NCBI GenBank assembly: GCA_039720395.1
Contig: CM077820.1
Span: 15,399,848-15,463,847, forward strand
DNA length: 64,000 nucleotides
Source: Liquidambar formosana
Taxonomy: Eukaryota > Streptophyta > Magnoliopsida > Saxifragales > Altingiaceae
Direction: 5' to 3'
Shown: piece after piece, positions 46,601 to 54,795 of the stretch
Layout: every line of letters starts with the position of its first letter
Position numbering within the stretch: position 1 is the stretch's first letter
Translations under genes and position numbers: made by a program
Notes under the pieces: generated by a model
Told to the model about the DNA's origin: nothing
Seen by the model: the letters and a program-made list of their open reading frames with translations, nothing else
Databases searched by the model: none

Positions 46601-49600
46601 CAACAGGCTGTTGTTTGTCATAGATGTGGCAAACCAGGCCATTATAAGGCCCAATGTAGGGTTAAACAGACAATTAATGAATTGCAATTTGATTCTGGAT
46701 TATCTCCAGAGGAGATAAAAACTATGATCATAAATGCAATTTATAATTCTGAATCCGAATATGAATCTTATTCGGGATCAGAAGAAGAGAGACAAATTGA
46801 TGAAATTCACCAGACAACGACAACATCAGATTCATCTTCTGAATCTGAGCAACAATGTCAGCAGAATTGCAATAAAGATTGTTGTAACATGATTAAAAGT
46901 AATATTAATCATGAACAACAAGCTTTTCTATTGGATGTTATTGATAAAATAATTGATCCAATACTAAAGAGAGAATATTTGCAAAAACTGCAACAGACCA
47001 TAACTAAACCACAACAAAAACCTAAAAGGATTTATGATTTACAAGAAATCCTTAATGACAAATATAAACAACATAGTACAGAGCAAGTTTCTGTACAAGA
47101 TTTAAGGCAAGAAATTAAGCAAATGAAAAATGATATAAAAGAATTAAGGCAACATTCAAATCTGCAACATTTGAATATGGAAACTTTGAGGCAAGAACTT
47201 TACCAATTAAAACAACAACAAGCTTCAACAAGTAATAACCAGACAATAACACTCACAGAAATTGATGAAGAATTGGAAAAGATTGCCAAAGAAAAGGATA
47301 ACCTTGGCGAATCCTTTATCCAACTTGTCAAACAAGTCACATACCAAAAATGGAATACTACCATAAAAATTATGGTACAAAATCCATTAGACAAACATGA
47401 CAAATATGTATTCTTCATAACTGCATTAATTGATACAGGTGCAGATATGAATTGTATACAGGAAGGGATTATCCCTTCAAAATATTATAAAAAGACAAAA
47501 GAAGAATTAAGTTCGGCCAGTGGAGCTAAACTTAATATCAAATATAAATTAGACAAAGTCCATATATGTAATGAGGGAACATGTGTTGAATCAACATTTA
47601 TCCTTGTTAAAAATCTGAGTAGAGAAGTAATATTGGGTACTCCTTTTATTACTTGTATTCAGCCTTTTAGCGTTGATACAACAGGGATAACCTCTTACAT
47701 TAAAGGCAAAAAGACAAAATTTGAATTCCTTAATCCTCCAACGGTTAGGGATGTCAATATACTTAAAGATCAATTTGTTCATGATGAGGAGCAAATTAAT
47801 CTGATTACAAAAAAGACAAAACATTTGAATTTCCTTAAACAAGAAATTCAATATAAGCAAATTGAGCAACAATTAAAAAATGACAAATTGCTATCTGATA
47901 TAAAGCAATTTGAAGACAAACTAAAAAAGACAATTTGTTCTGATAATCCTCATACTTTTTGGCATAGGAATAAGTATATTGTTCATTTGCCATATGAGAA
48001 AGATTTTCAGGAAAGTCAAATCCCAACCAAAGCAAGACCGATTCAAATGAACCAGGAATTGCTTGAACTGTGCAAAAAGGAAATCCATGATCTGCTCTCT
48101 AAAAATCTCATAAGAGAAAGCCACTCGCCATGGAGTTGTGCAGCCTTTTATGTTTTTAAAGCAGCAGAAATTGAACGTGGAGTTCCAAGACTTGTCATCA
48201 ATTATAAGCCGCTAAATGATGCCTTACAATGGATAAGGTATCCTTTACCTAATAAGAAAGATTTATTAGGAAGGCTTAGTAAGGCAATAATATTTTCGAA
48301 ATTCGACATGAAATCGGGTTTCTGGCAAATTCAAATAGCTGAAGAGGATAGGTATAAGACTGCTTTTACAGTCCCTTTTGGTCATTACGAATGGAATGTA
48401 ATGCCATTTGGTCTGAAAAATGCCCCTTCAGAATTCCAAAATATAATGAATGCAATATTTACGCAATATACGGAATTTACTATTGTATACATTGATGATG
48501 TATTAGTATTTTCCAAGTCAATTGAGCAACACTGGAAGCACCTTAACACGTTCTTCCACCTAATTAAGCAAAATGGCTTAGCCTTGAGTCCTACAAAGAT
48601 TAATCTTTTCCAAACAAAGATTAGATTTTTAGGGCATCATATCTATCAGGGAACCATCGTCCCTATAGAAAGGTCAATCCAATTTGCAGACAAATTCCCA
48701 TATGAAATTAAGGACAAAAAGCAATTGCAAAGATTTTTAGGGTGTCTTAATTACATTACAGACTTTTACCCTAATCTTAGCCAAGAGTGTGCCATTCTTA
48801 GGAAGAGACTTCGAAAAGATCCTCCTGCATGGACACAAGAATACACAGACACAGTCATAAGGTTGAAACAGAGGGTTAGAACCTTACCCTGTCTTAGCCT
48901 AGCAGACCCATTAGCATTTAAGATAGTCCAAACCGATGCATCAGACATAGGTTATGGGGGAATTCTTATGCAAAGGGTAGACAATGTAGACAAAATAGTC
49001 AGGTTTACATCTGGCACATGGAACACTGCACAGGCAAAATATTCGACAATCAAAAAAGAAATATTATCTATAGTTTTGAGTATTTCAAAATTTCAAGATG
49101 ATATTTTAAATCAAAAATTTCTACTAAGAGTAGATTGTCAAGCTGCAAAACCAGTTTTGAAAAAAGATGTTAAAAACATTGCTTCAAAACATATTTTCGC
49201 TAGATGGCAGGCAATACTTTCAGTTTTTGACTTTGATATAGAATATATTAAAGGAGAAAACAATTGTGTCCCTGATTTCCTCTCCCGTGAGTTCTTACAG
49301 GGTCACTTACCCATAGACCAGGGTAATTCATCAGAATGCCCAAGACAAAACAAAGCCAAAGCCAAAGCCCTTCAAGGGCAATCAACCTTGCAAAATCAGC
49401 CAAAAGGCCAAAACCAGGCAACAGGGTCATCCACCCAACCAAAGGCAATAGCAAAGAAAAAATGGTTTGAGGATCTCCAAGAAGAAGAGGAGATGCTTGA
49501 GCAATACAAGCAACAGCAACTGTCAAAACAGCAACAGCAACAACTCAGCTTCCAGCGAGTATCCCCAATTAATAAGTCACAGACTTATTCATTGGCAGCT

Positions 49601-50764
49601 TCTAGCGTTAGGAGTAGTGGCAAGAATATTGCAACTTCTTCTAAATTTGAGGAGCCATTAGGAGCTTATGCTCCATCTTCGCAATTTCTTTTAAAAGACA
49701 AACAAGAGGGCAATTTTCGCAAAACTCGTAAAAACCACAGCCCTTATTTTGAAAAAACCTCTACCATAGACATTGTTGTCTTGGAGAGTGAGTTTTCGCA
49801 ATTGGATATCCCTGATATCCTGGAATCCTATTTTCCCCCTGGATTCCACTACAGGCCAAATGATTTTCGCAAAGACCAAGCATGGTACCAATATGTTTTA
49901 GAAAAAGGAACAAAATCAGCCATTTTCAAACATAATCGGCCTGAAAATGATAAAACTGATGTTTCTTATTCTACCTGTCAAATTTTGAGGGTTCTTAGTC
50001 CTTCAGACTGGGGGCAACCTCTTTACCAACCCAGGCAACTCCCCGGCAATATTATGCCTAGTCTCTATAATTATTTTGATTATGAGAAGGCATGGCAAAA
50101 TTCTTTCTTTATTCAAAATAAGATCAACCGTCATTCATGGATGATCTATTTTGACCAGAAATTTGATATTGAGGCAATACCCTTATGGTTTCTCTCATGG
50201 TGGACTTTCTTTGGTCCTATCCCAGATATCCTCCCAGAGCAACCAGTCAATATCAGTAAGTCATATACTTACTATGAGCAACACATTCAGCCAAAAATCC
50301 ATCTGCAAAAATTTCCAAAACTTTTCCTTTTCTATGCCCATTTTGGTCTAGCTTGGATTATGTTTTGGCGTTATGAAAATACAGGTTCACAGCAATGGCC
50401 CTGCATAGGGAGATCCTTCCATGTCAAATGGTGGGACAATGCAAAGACGGACCATATCACTCCTGAAGCAATTCAGGAATGGTTCCAGCAACATCTGGCA
50501 ATTCAGTCAACAGTAGGAGATTCATCCAAGGCTCTCCTATCAAAAAGTCAATTAATGTCAAAGCTTGCAGCCGCCCCTCCTAAAGAGCTGAAAGCATATC
50601 TCCAGGATGCTCTGTCTTCACTCAATGAAGAAGAGGAACAGGGATCTTGTTGTGGCTCAGTCAATTTGGGAGATGACAACGAAGATGACTGTTTTGGGAT
50701 TCTTCCTCCTATCCCCCATCAGTCTTCAGGCAAAGACAAATTCAATTGCAGACAATTTGATTAA
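43646..50764 (+). CDS. caulimovirid polyprotein, 2372 codons, uninterrupted
   Basis: One open frame for all recognised viral functions. Order: 30K-type movement protein (about residues 1-330, with GPVYFNCYPDF); capsid-like region (GQLKGWWDHTL near 745) ending in a basic tract and CCHC zinc knuckle (from residue 991); aspartic protease DTGAD (1263); reverse transcriptase with YIDD (1615); RNase H starting near 1764; a Gln-rich linker (about 1960); then about 400 residues of Trp/Phe-rich C-terminal sequence I cannot assign. The start ATG is preceded by a short leader and the primer-binding site. Slightly longer than the petuvirus single polyprotein as I recall it. No stops or frameshifts. The promoter lies downstream (51036), so this linear copy lacks a co-oriented viral promoter upstream. 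Whether it is expressed is unknown. Confidence 0.92.
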   Translation: MFTRMMSMRSAASSSEETDIPEEREYVVDNKKLCNWKLPKIPATEIYEGNRFFSGFKVRTSEETIVMDGEHKTILLFHEEVIKRHLEDNYKFLHVGSVQVCAKPLGRDGLNMSLFMALRDCRFNNFEKTMLGGIQSGLHAGPVYFNCYPDFTISLADKNILDALTLNVKIHNSEMKAGSQPLAIIYRTQYRVYSTLVNTTVVKRRSEKGKTILLQSNLKDKENAIIPKTLIWSELKFPEEWKIPDAIEVVQPSDQLQQETKQTTKIKQMVEYSDGSAGIRFNSPFTQSFRLPNSKPIITEIPDSSRASCSSRASCSAVPVRIFRQNSSSSSEVPDLEPETPLVNPRTQPNLQGVRNSNISYPYYESATNQQEDNSEEESQNMSPTKTEMEIPPGIMMLSIPFVMDKDLLRTEFMLDKNKEKRRQFFETHDKDQQSQIRTQWCTYMEKNQFHIYFFEWFEKVYTMERQINVTSKNTTTWQLTSSNQLVESVHPPLEQIKIPYYKVSVTAAPYKVKTEEETQPTGKDIKNIFEQNNYTNQHIKTIAEQLTRVENLVQQEAILPKQQDEKPLFIPHEIPKQYTRQLARGQLHAEIQERIRLLDDVIGKSVVQDTPQKPQASSSKTITVITQNNNIIDSETEADDIMQQFKQQENSAVNAIRHAQPIKNVYQYPSFPDMKIEERGNYHQASYHGGTIYEWNIDGLTQYQIQNLLHQMTMVSSAYQAKDSEISDHAIAHSLVAGFTGQLKGWWDHTLTHAEKQAILYAIKTDHQGNIIKTEEGEEIEDAVSTLLFTISKHFVGDPSKLKDTTAEILANLKCKRLGDFKWYKDAFLTKVFLRLDNNQPFWKEKFISGLPTLFAETIRTKLKDQNNGMIPWEKLTYGDLISTIHQAGIAQCTQFKLQQQMKKEKIRNKQEFGSFCEQFGFTSIKTNPKKYRKSSSRYHKKYHRRRSQGKPSDNQYYQKTNSNKQKDHHRPNPKKQYRKKSNKQQAVVCHRCGKPGHYKAQCRVKQTINELQFDSGLSPEEIKTMIINAIYNSESEYESYSGSEEERQIDEIHQTTTTSDSSSESEQQCQQNCNKDCCNMIKSNINHEQQAFLLDVIDKIIDPILKREYLQKLQQTITKPQQKPKRIYDLQEILNDKYKQHSTEQVSVQDLRQEIKQMKNDIKELRQHSNLQHLNMETLRQELYQLKQQQASTSNNQTITLTEIDEELEKIAKEKDNLGESFIQLVKQVTYQKWNTTIKIMVQNPLDKHDKYVFFITALIDTGADMNCIQEGIIPSKYYKKTKEELSSASGAKLNIKYKLDKVHICNEGTCVESTFILVKNLSREVILGTPFITCIQPFSVDTTGITSYIKGKKTKFEFLNPPTVRDVNILKDQFVHDEEQINLITKKTKHLNFLKQEIQYKQIEQQLKNDKLLSDIKQFEDKLKKTICSDNPHTFWHRNKYIVHLPYEKDFQESQIPTKARPIQMNQELLELCKKEIHDLLSKNLIRESHSPWSCAAFYVFKAAEIERGVPRLVINYKPLNDALQWIRYPLPNKKDLLGRLSKAIIFSKFDMKSGFWQIQIAEEDRYKTAFTVPFGHYEWNVMPFGLKNAPSEFQNIMNAIFTQYTEFTIVYIDDVLVFSKSIEQHWKHLNTFFHLIKQNGLALSPTKINLFQTKIRFLGHHIYQGTIVPIERSIQFADKFPYEIKDKKQLQRFLGCLNYITDFYPNLSQECAILRKRLRKDPPAWTQEYTDTVIRLKQRVRTLPCLSLADPLAFKIVQTDASDIGYGGILMQRVDNVDKIVRFTSGTWNTAQAKYSTIKKEILSIVLSISKFQDDILNQKFLLRVDCQAAKPVLKKDVKNIASKHIFARWQAILSVFDFDIEYIKGENNCVPDFLSREFLQGHLPIDQGNSSECPRQNKAKAKALQGQSTLQNQPKGQNQATGSSTQPKAIAKKKWFEDLQEEEEMLEQYKQQQLSKQQQQQLSFQRVSPINKSQTYSLAASSVRSSGKNIATSSKFEEPLGAYAPSSQFLLKDKQEGNFRKTRKNHSPYFEKTSTIDIVVLESEFSQLDIPDILESYFPPGFHYRPNDFRKDQAWYQYVLEKGTKSAIFKHNRPENDKTDVSYSTCQILRVLSPSDWGQPLYQPRQLPGNIMPSLYNYFDYEKAWQNSFFIQNKINRHSWMIYFDQKFDIEAIPLWFLSWWTFFGPIPDILPEQPVNISKSYTYYEQHIQPKIHLQKFPKLFLFYAHFGLAWIMFWRYENTGSQQWPCIGRSFHVKWWDNAKTDHITPEAIQEWFQQHLAIQSTVGDSSKALLSKSQLMSKLAAAPPKELKAYLQDALSSLNEEEEQGSCCGSVNLGDDNEDDCFGILPPIPHQSSGKDKFNCRQFD

Positions 50765-51363
50765 AGCTTCACATGGCAACAGTAGCCAGTAATCATCCTG
50801 GCAGAAGCAATCATTCCACCCACATGACAACAGTACTGCTTTCGGTGCAAAGCAGACTATCACATGGCAACAGTAATGCTTTCGGTACAAAAGCAGACAA
50901 TCACAAGGCAACAGTATCTCCACTCAGCAAAAGTAAACAGTGAGATACCATTCACAAGCCAACAGTACCAGCAACAAGACAACACCGACAGCCTGGCTTC
51001 ATGATGAGCTTTAGGCTTTCTCCTCTCCCTCTTCCTATATAAGGAGAGGTTGGCAATTGTATTAGGGGTCGGAAATCGTCTAGCTATCAGCTACTTTCCC
51101 TCCAGGTCGAAAATTGTTTAGTGTTGAGCAGTTTTCCTCCACTTGTAATAGCAAATCCTTCCATTCACCTTTGTAATACCTCCATCAGGCAACCCTTGTC
51201 AACAGCAATTGTAACTCCGCAATACTATTTGGCAATTTTGTAAGTTTTTATTTATATAAAAGCTTACTTTTATCTGGCAATTTCTATTTTGCAGATTTTT
51301 TATTATTTATCATATATTTCAATTCTGATTTAGTATCTGCATCTTCATTCCTGGGTGTTGTTG
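50765..51363 (+). promoter_or_regulatory. pararetroviral intergenic region with TATA box and repeated motif
   Basis: Five copies of CACAWGRCAACAGTA-type sequence (50770, 50821, 50861, 50902, 50953; the last has CC for the central GG/AC) lie upstream of CCTATATAAGGAG (TATA 51036-51044), a classic caulimovirid promoter layout. The region ends at CTGGGTGTTGTT next to where the primer-binding site would follow in the circular genome. Confidence 0.8.
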
Positions 51364-51411
51364 AAATTACTTTAAGTTATTTAATGAAAATAAGCAAATA
51401 ACCCCCCATTT
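51364..51411 (-). repeat. inverted 48-bp piece of the gypsy LTR at the viral junction
   Basis: Reverse complement of the LTR just left of the viral insert (about 41158-41203), placed between the viral end and the resumed LTR. AAGTAAAAA is present on both sides (41199-41207 and 51412-51420). This looks like templated filler made during repair. Confidence 0.8.
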
Positions 51412-53052
51412 AAGTAAAAAGATAATATAAGAATGAAGAAGATTACTTAAATGTTTTGAATGAAAATAAGGCTGTAAAGGGTATTCTGTCTATTTGAGTC
51501 TACTGAATTGTGATTTCAGTCGACTGAATTTCACAGAAGCTAAAACTTTCAATTCTGAGAAATTTGAGTCGACTGAAATGTCAATTCAGTCGACTGAATC
51601 ATCAATTCAGTCGACTTAATAGGAAATTGAGTCGACTGATTTGGGCAATAACTCACATTTCAGCTGAAATGACGCATGTGCCCCTCTGTGGTTTTAAAAC
51701 CCCCTTAACCCGAACCAAACCTTCTCATTTTCAATACTTGAGCTCCAAACACCTAGAGAGAGAGAGAGAAGCACAGGAGAAAAAGAGGGGGGAGCTCAAC
51801 GGTGTGGAGTGTGACCACGGGAGCTCGGGTTCGACCCCACCACGCATGGATCTTGTGATTTCCACCCTGATCTACACGTGTGCACCCTTAGATTCATGTT
51901 TCTAGCCACTATTTGAGAGGTAGGTGCATTTTTCATGGTTGTAAACCATTGTATGCATGATTTGGTATATTATCATGGGTTTTTGCATGTTTACATGGGA
52001 TTGGGGTTTGAATTTTTTTAAAAAAATTCATATATTTGGGAAAATTAGGGTTTTGTTTTATACCCTATTTAGTTATATTGGTGTTGTTTTGCATACCCTC
52101 TCATGATTTGGATTACAATGGGTTGATTTTAGAAAACCTATTTGATAAATCCTTGTAATGGACTATTTAAGGGTCACTTTTATATAAGTGTTGGAAATCC
52201 ATTTTTCTAAAATTATAAATAAAAATGAATGTGATGATAAGGGGTACTTTCCGGTCTTAATGACCGTAGTGTTCCCGAAATGAGGTTACTTTCTGGATCC
52301 ATGTAAGATTCATAGTGTTTCCTCAAGATGAGGTTACTTTCTGGACCCATGTAGGGATCCATAGTGTTTCCTCTCATTTCCGCGCGCAAGGGCCCCGCAT
52401 GACCTGGGGAGGATTATTCAGTTTGAAAGACTGATGATGTTGTAAATTGCCAGATATGGCGGAATTATGTTATGAATGATTTTCATGTTCTCTTGTACTT
52501 GTTTTAAAATTTGTAATTTGCAACCCCTTATTATCTCATTTTATTTCATAGGTCATAATGGTTTTAAAACCTTGATATACAACTTTGAAAAATGTATTCT
52601 ACTGAGTTTATACTCACGCCTATTTCTAAAACCTTTTGCAGACTTTGAGCAAAGTAGGGATGACTCTTATGAGGAGGCATCACATCGGGCTTAGCATAAG
52701 CATTGCATTATGGATGTTGTGCAAATGTATTTTACAAATTTTGTGGCCTGTATATTATTTAGACAGACTTATTGTATTATATACTGCCTGTATTGACAAT
52801 AGAACTCTGTGGGAACTAGTATGCCAGCTTATTTTAATCACCTGTTGTGGATGGTTGAATGATTTTGATTTTAAATTGAACAGGTTTAAACTGTCGAGAA
52901 ATTGGTATGTCCTATTTTCAAACAGGACCATGCCGGATTTTCTAAAAATATTTTATAAAGTTATAATTTTTATTATAAACCATTCCTTGAACTTCATTTT
53001 TATTTATTCTTCTTTCTGTTGACACGTCATAGCCTATTTTCGGGTCGTGACA
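51412..53052 (+). mobile_element. gypsy 5' LTR, right part
   Basis: Continues the LTR after the viral insert and matches 61190-62795. Near its start it has about 33 bp (TAATATAAGAATGAAGAAG...) that the 3' LTR lacks. Contains the CAGTCGACTGA palindromes (51500-51640). Confidence 0.88.
51515..51640. repeat. clustered TCAGTCGACTGA palindromes in the LTR
   Basis: TCAGTCGACTGA or one-base variants occur about five times in some 130 bp, each with an AATT-type flank. The 3' LTR has the same array near 61255-61385 with two changes. Could be a regulatory or dimer-binding array; function unknown. Confidence 0.6.
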
Positions 53053-53275
53053 GTCTTTTTGGTATCAGAGCTGGCTATTAGATCCATATGGGTGCTATTA
53101 CGTCATATTATGTGTGGGCATACATGGTTATGCATTGGGTCATTTATGGGAAGGGAACATACATACGCATCATTAGCATCGCGTTAGAAATTCTTCATTA
53201 GTGAAACCTTTTATGATTGAGTTGTGAAAGATATTTTAGTTGAATATAACCTATATATATATATATTATTTTAGA
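53053..53275 (+). other. gypsy primer-binding site and untranslated leader
   Basis: TGGTATCAGAGC at 53060-53071 is complementary to initiator tRNA-Met. The leader then runs to the gag ATG at 53276. Confidence 0.85.
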
Positions 53276-54795
53276 ATGTGACGTGGACGTCGAGGAAGAG
53301 GTCGGGGTAGGGCTGTAGCCGCTCCATACCCTGAACCAGAAGATGAAATTCCAATTGGGGCACCACCTGTACATGAGAATGAACCACAACCAGAACAACC
53401 CGATATATTGAATCAGTTAGTAGCTGCATTACAGGGACTTCAAGCTACAATGGCTCAGAACCAAGTACCACAACCCCAGGCACCACTCCTGCCTGTGGGA
53501 GATTATATGACAAAAGCTAATGCATATAAAGCCTTCATGCATATGAAACCCCCAACTTATGAAGGGGAGAGGAATCCAGCAATTGCTGAAATGTGGTTGA
53601 AGCAAGTCAAGAAGGCTTTGACTATTGTGGCTACTCCTGAACAGTACAAGGTGGAGTTTGCTGCGTACTTGTTGAAGGGGATGGCAGATAACTGGTGGGA
53701 AAGAGTGAAGCCCCCTGGGGAAAATGACTATATGTTGTGGGAAAATTTCGAGAATTTGTTTAATAACGAATTCTACCCACAATCATATATAAATAAATAG
53801 ATGAAGGAGTTTATGAAGTTGGAACAAGGGAACTTGACCATCGATGAATATGTTAACAAGTTCCAAGAATTGTGCGTTTTCGTACCATCCCTTATGGCGG
53901 ATCAACCAGCACTTTGTCGAAAGTTTGAGATGGGATTAAATCCCTACAATAGTAGAATGGTGGTTCCTCACCAAATCAACAATTTCTCTTTGATTTTGGA
54001 TAAAGCCCTTTTAATAGGGAGGCAGGCTGAGGAACACTGGAAGGCCAAGGATGAGGCCAGGGAACAGAAGAAGAATAACCAGAAATCTCAGAAGGGGAGT
54101 TCTAGTGGAACTGGTAGTATTGGCAAGAAGCCACAAGGAGGCGGTAGTTCAAACTATCTCCGTCCTAGAGGCCAGCAATTTAAGCAGTCTGGCAGTCAAA
54201 GCAGTGGGAGTAGTAGTGGGAGCAGTGGAAACCCCAAAACCTGTTTTCTATGTAGACAGAAAGGCCATATTCGCCCTAATTGTCCTCTTCTGACTGGAAC
54301 TCAATTCCAACCATCTGAATCTCCACAATACACTAGTGGTTCTTCTCAGTCTTCTTACCACTACCCACAGTACCAGACTGGACAAGGAACTCAATCATCC
54401 TATCCCTATTCCCAGCCCCAACAATATCAAGCGCCACAATTCTTTGGTCAACAACAATATGATCAACCCACTCAACAACCACAGGGGTATGGGCAACAGT
54501 CTGGACAGAGATATGGGCAGCGAGGTCAGTCTCGCCAAAGTGGAGGCAGAAATCAAGGAGATCGTGGTCGTGGAAGAGCCTATGCTATGACCCGACCCAT
54601 AGAAGGAGCATCAAATGCTGTAGTGGAAGGTATATTTCTGGTGCATAATTCTTGTGCCAAGATATTATTTGACCCCGGTTCCACTCATTCATTTATTTCT
54701 GAATCTTTTGCAAGAGCCTTAGGATTAAAGGCAGAACCTATGGGGTATGTACTAGAAGTAGATACACCTTTCGAGAACTCGTGTAGTACGGCGAG
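53276..54795 (+). pseudogene. gypsy gag and start of protease, two nonsense codons, cut by solo LTR
   Basis: In one frame: ATG, then TGA as codon 2 (53279-53281), RGRRGRGRGRA, the gag core (PPTYEGERNPAIAEMWLKQV, YLLKGMADNWWERV, NLTIDEYVNKFQELC), zinc knuckle CFLCRQKGHIRPNC, and the protease motif DPGSTHSFIS. TAG at 53798-53800 is the second stop. The frame ends at GCGAG where the solo LTR is inserted and resumes in the same frame at 57574. Both stops are one C-to-T step from sense codons (CGA, CAG), as methylated elements often show. Confidence 0.88.

Larger units (their letters stand above)
41208..51363 (+). mobile_element. rearranged endogenous pararetrovirus (Caulimoviridae)
   Basis: Inserted in the gypsy 5' LTR. 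Order: a short RT fragment on + (41208-41397, copy of about 48631-48825); an inverted partial genome on - (about 41397-43490: polyprotein start, leader, promoter region, polyprotein end); then about one full genome unit on + (43505-51363, about 7.86 kb) running from primer-binding site to primer-binding site. Single-polyprotein organisation resembles petuviruses and florendoviruses; genus not settled. There is no integrase and no LTR, as expected for viral DNA joined by host repair. Confidence 0.88.

Noticed and set aside
41208..51363. Pararetroviral region as an LTR retrotransposon
   Set aside because: No LTRs or integrase; a 30K-type movement protein, single polyprotein, caulimovirid promoter layout and non-integrase junctions fit a pararetrovirus.
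52636..53022. 128-codon ORF in the LTR, repeated at 62379
   Set aside because: LTR end sequence, not protein-like; conservation reflects LTR identity.
53060..53071. tRNA gene fragment (TGGTATCAGAGC)
   Set aside because: It is the retroelement primer-binding site next to an LTR end; no tRNA cloverleaf is present here or at the similar sites near 34621 and 43505.
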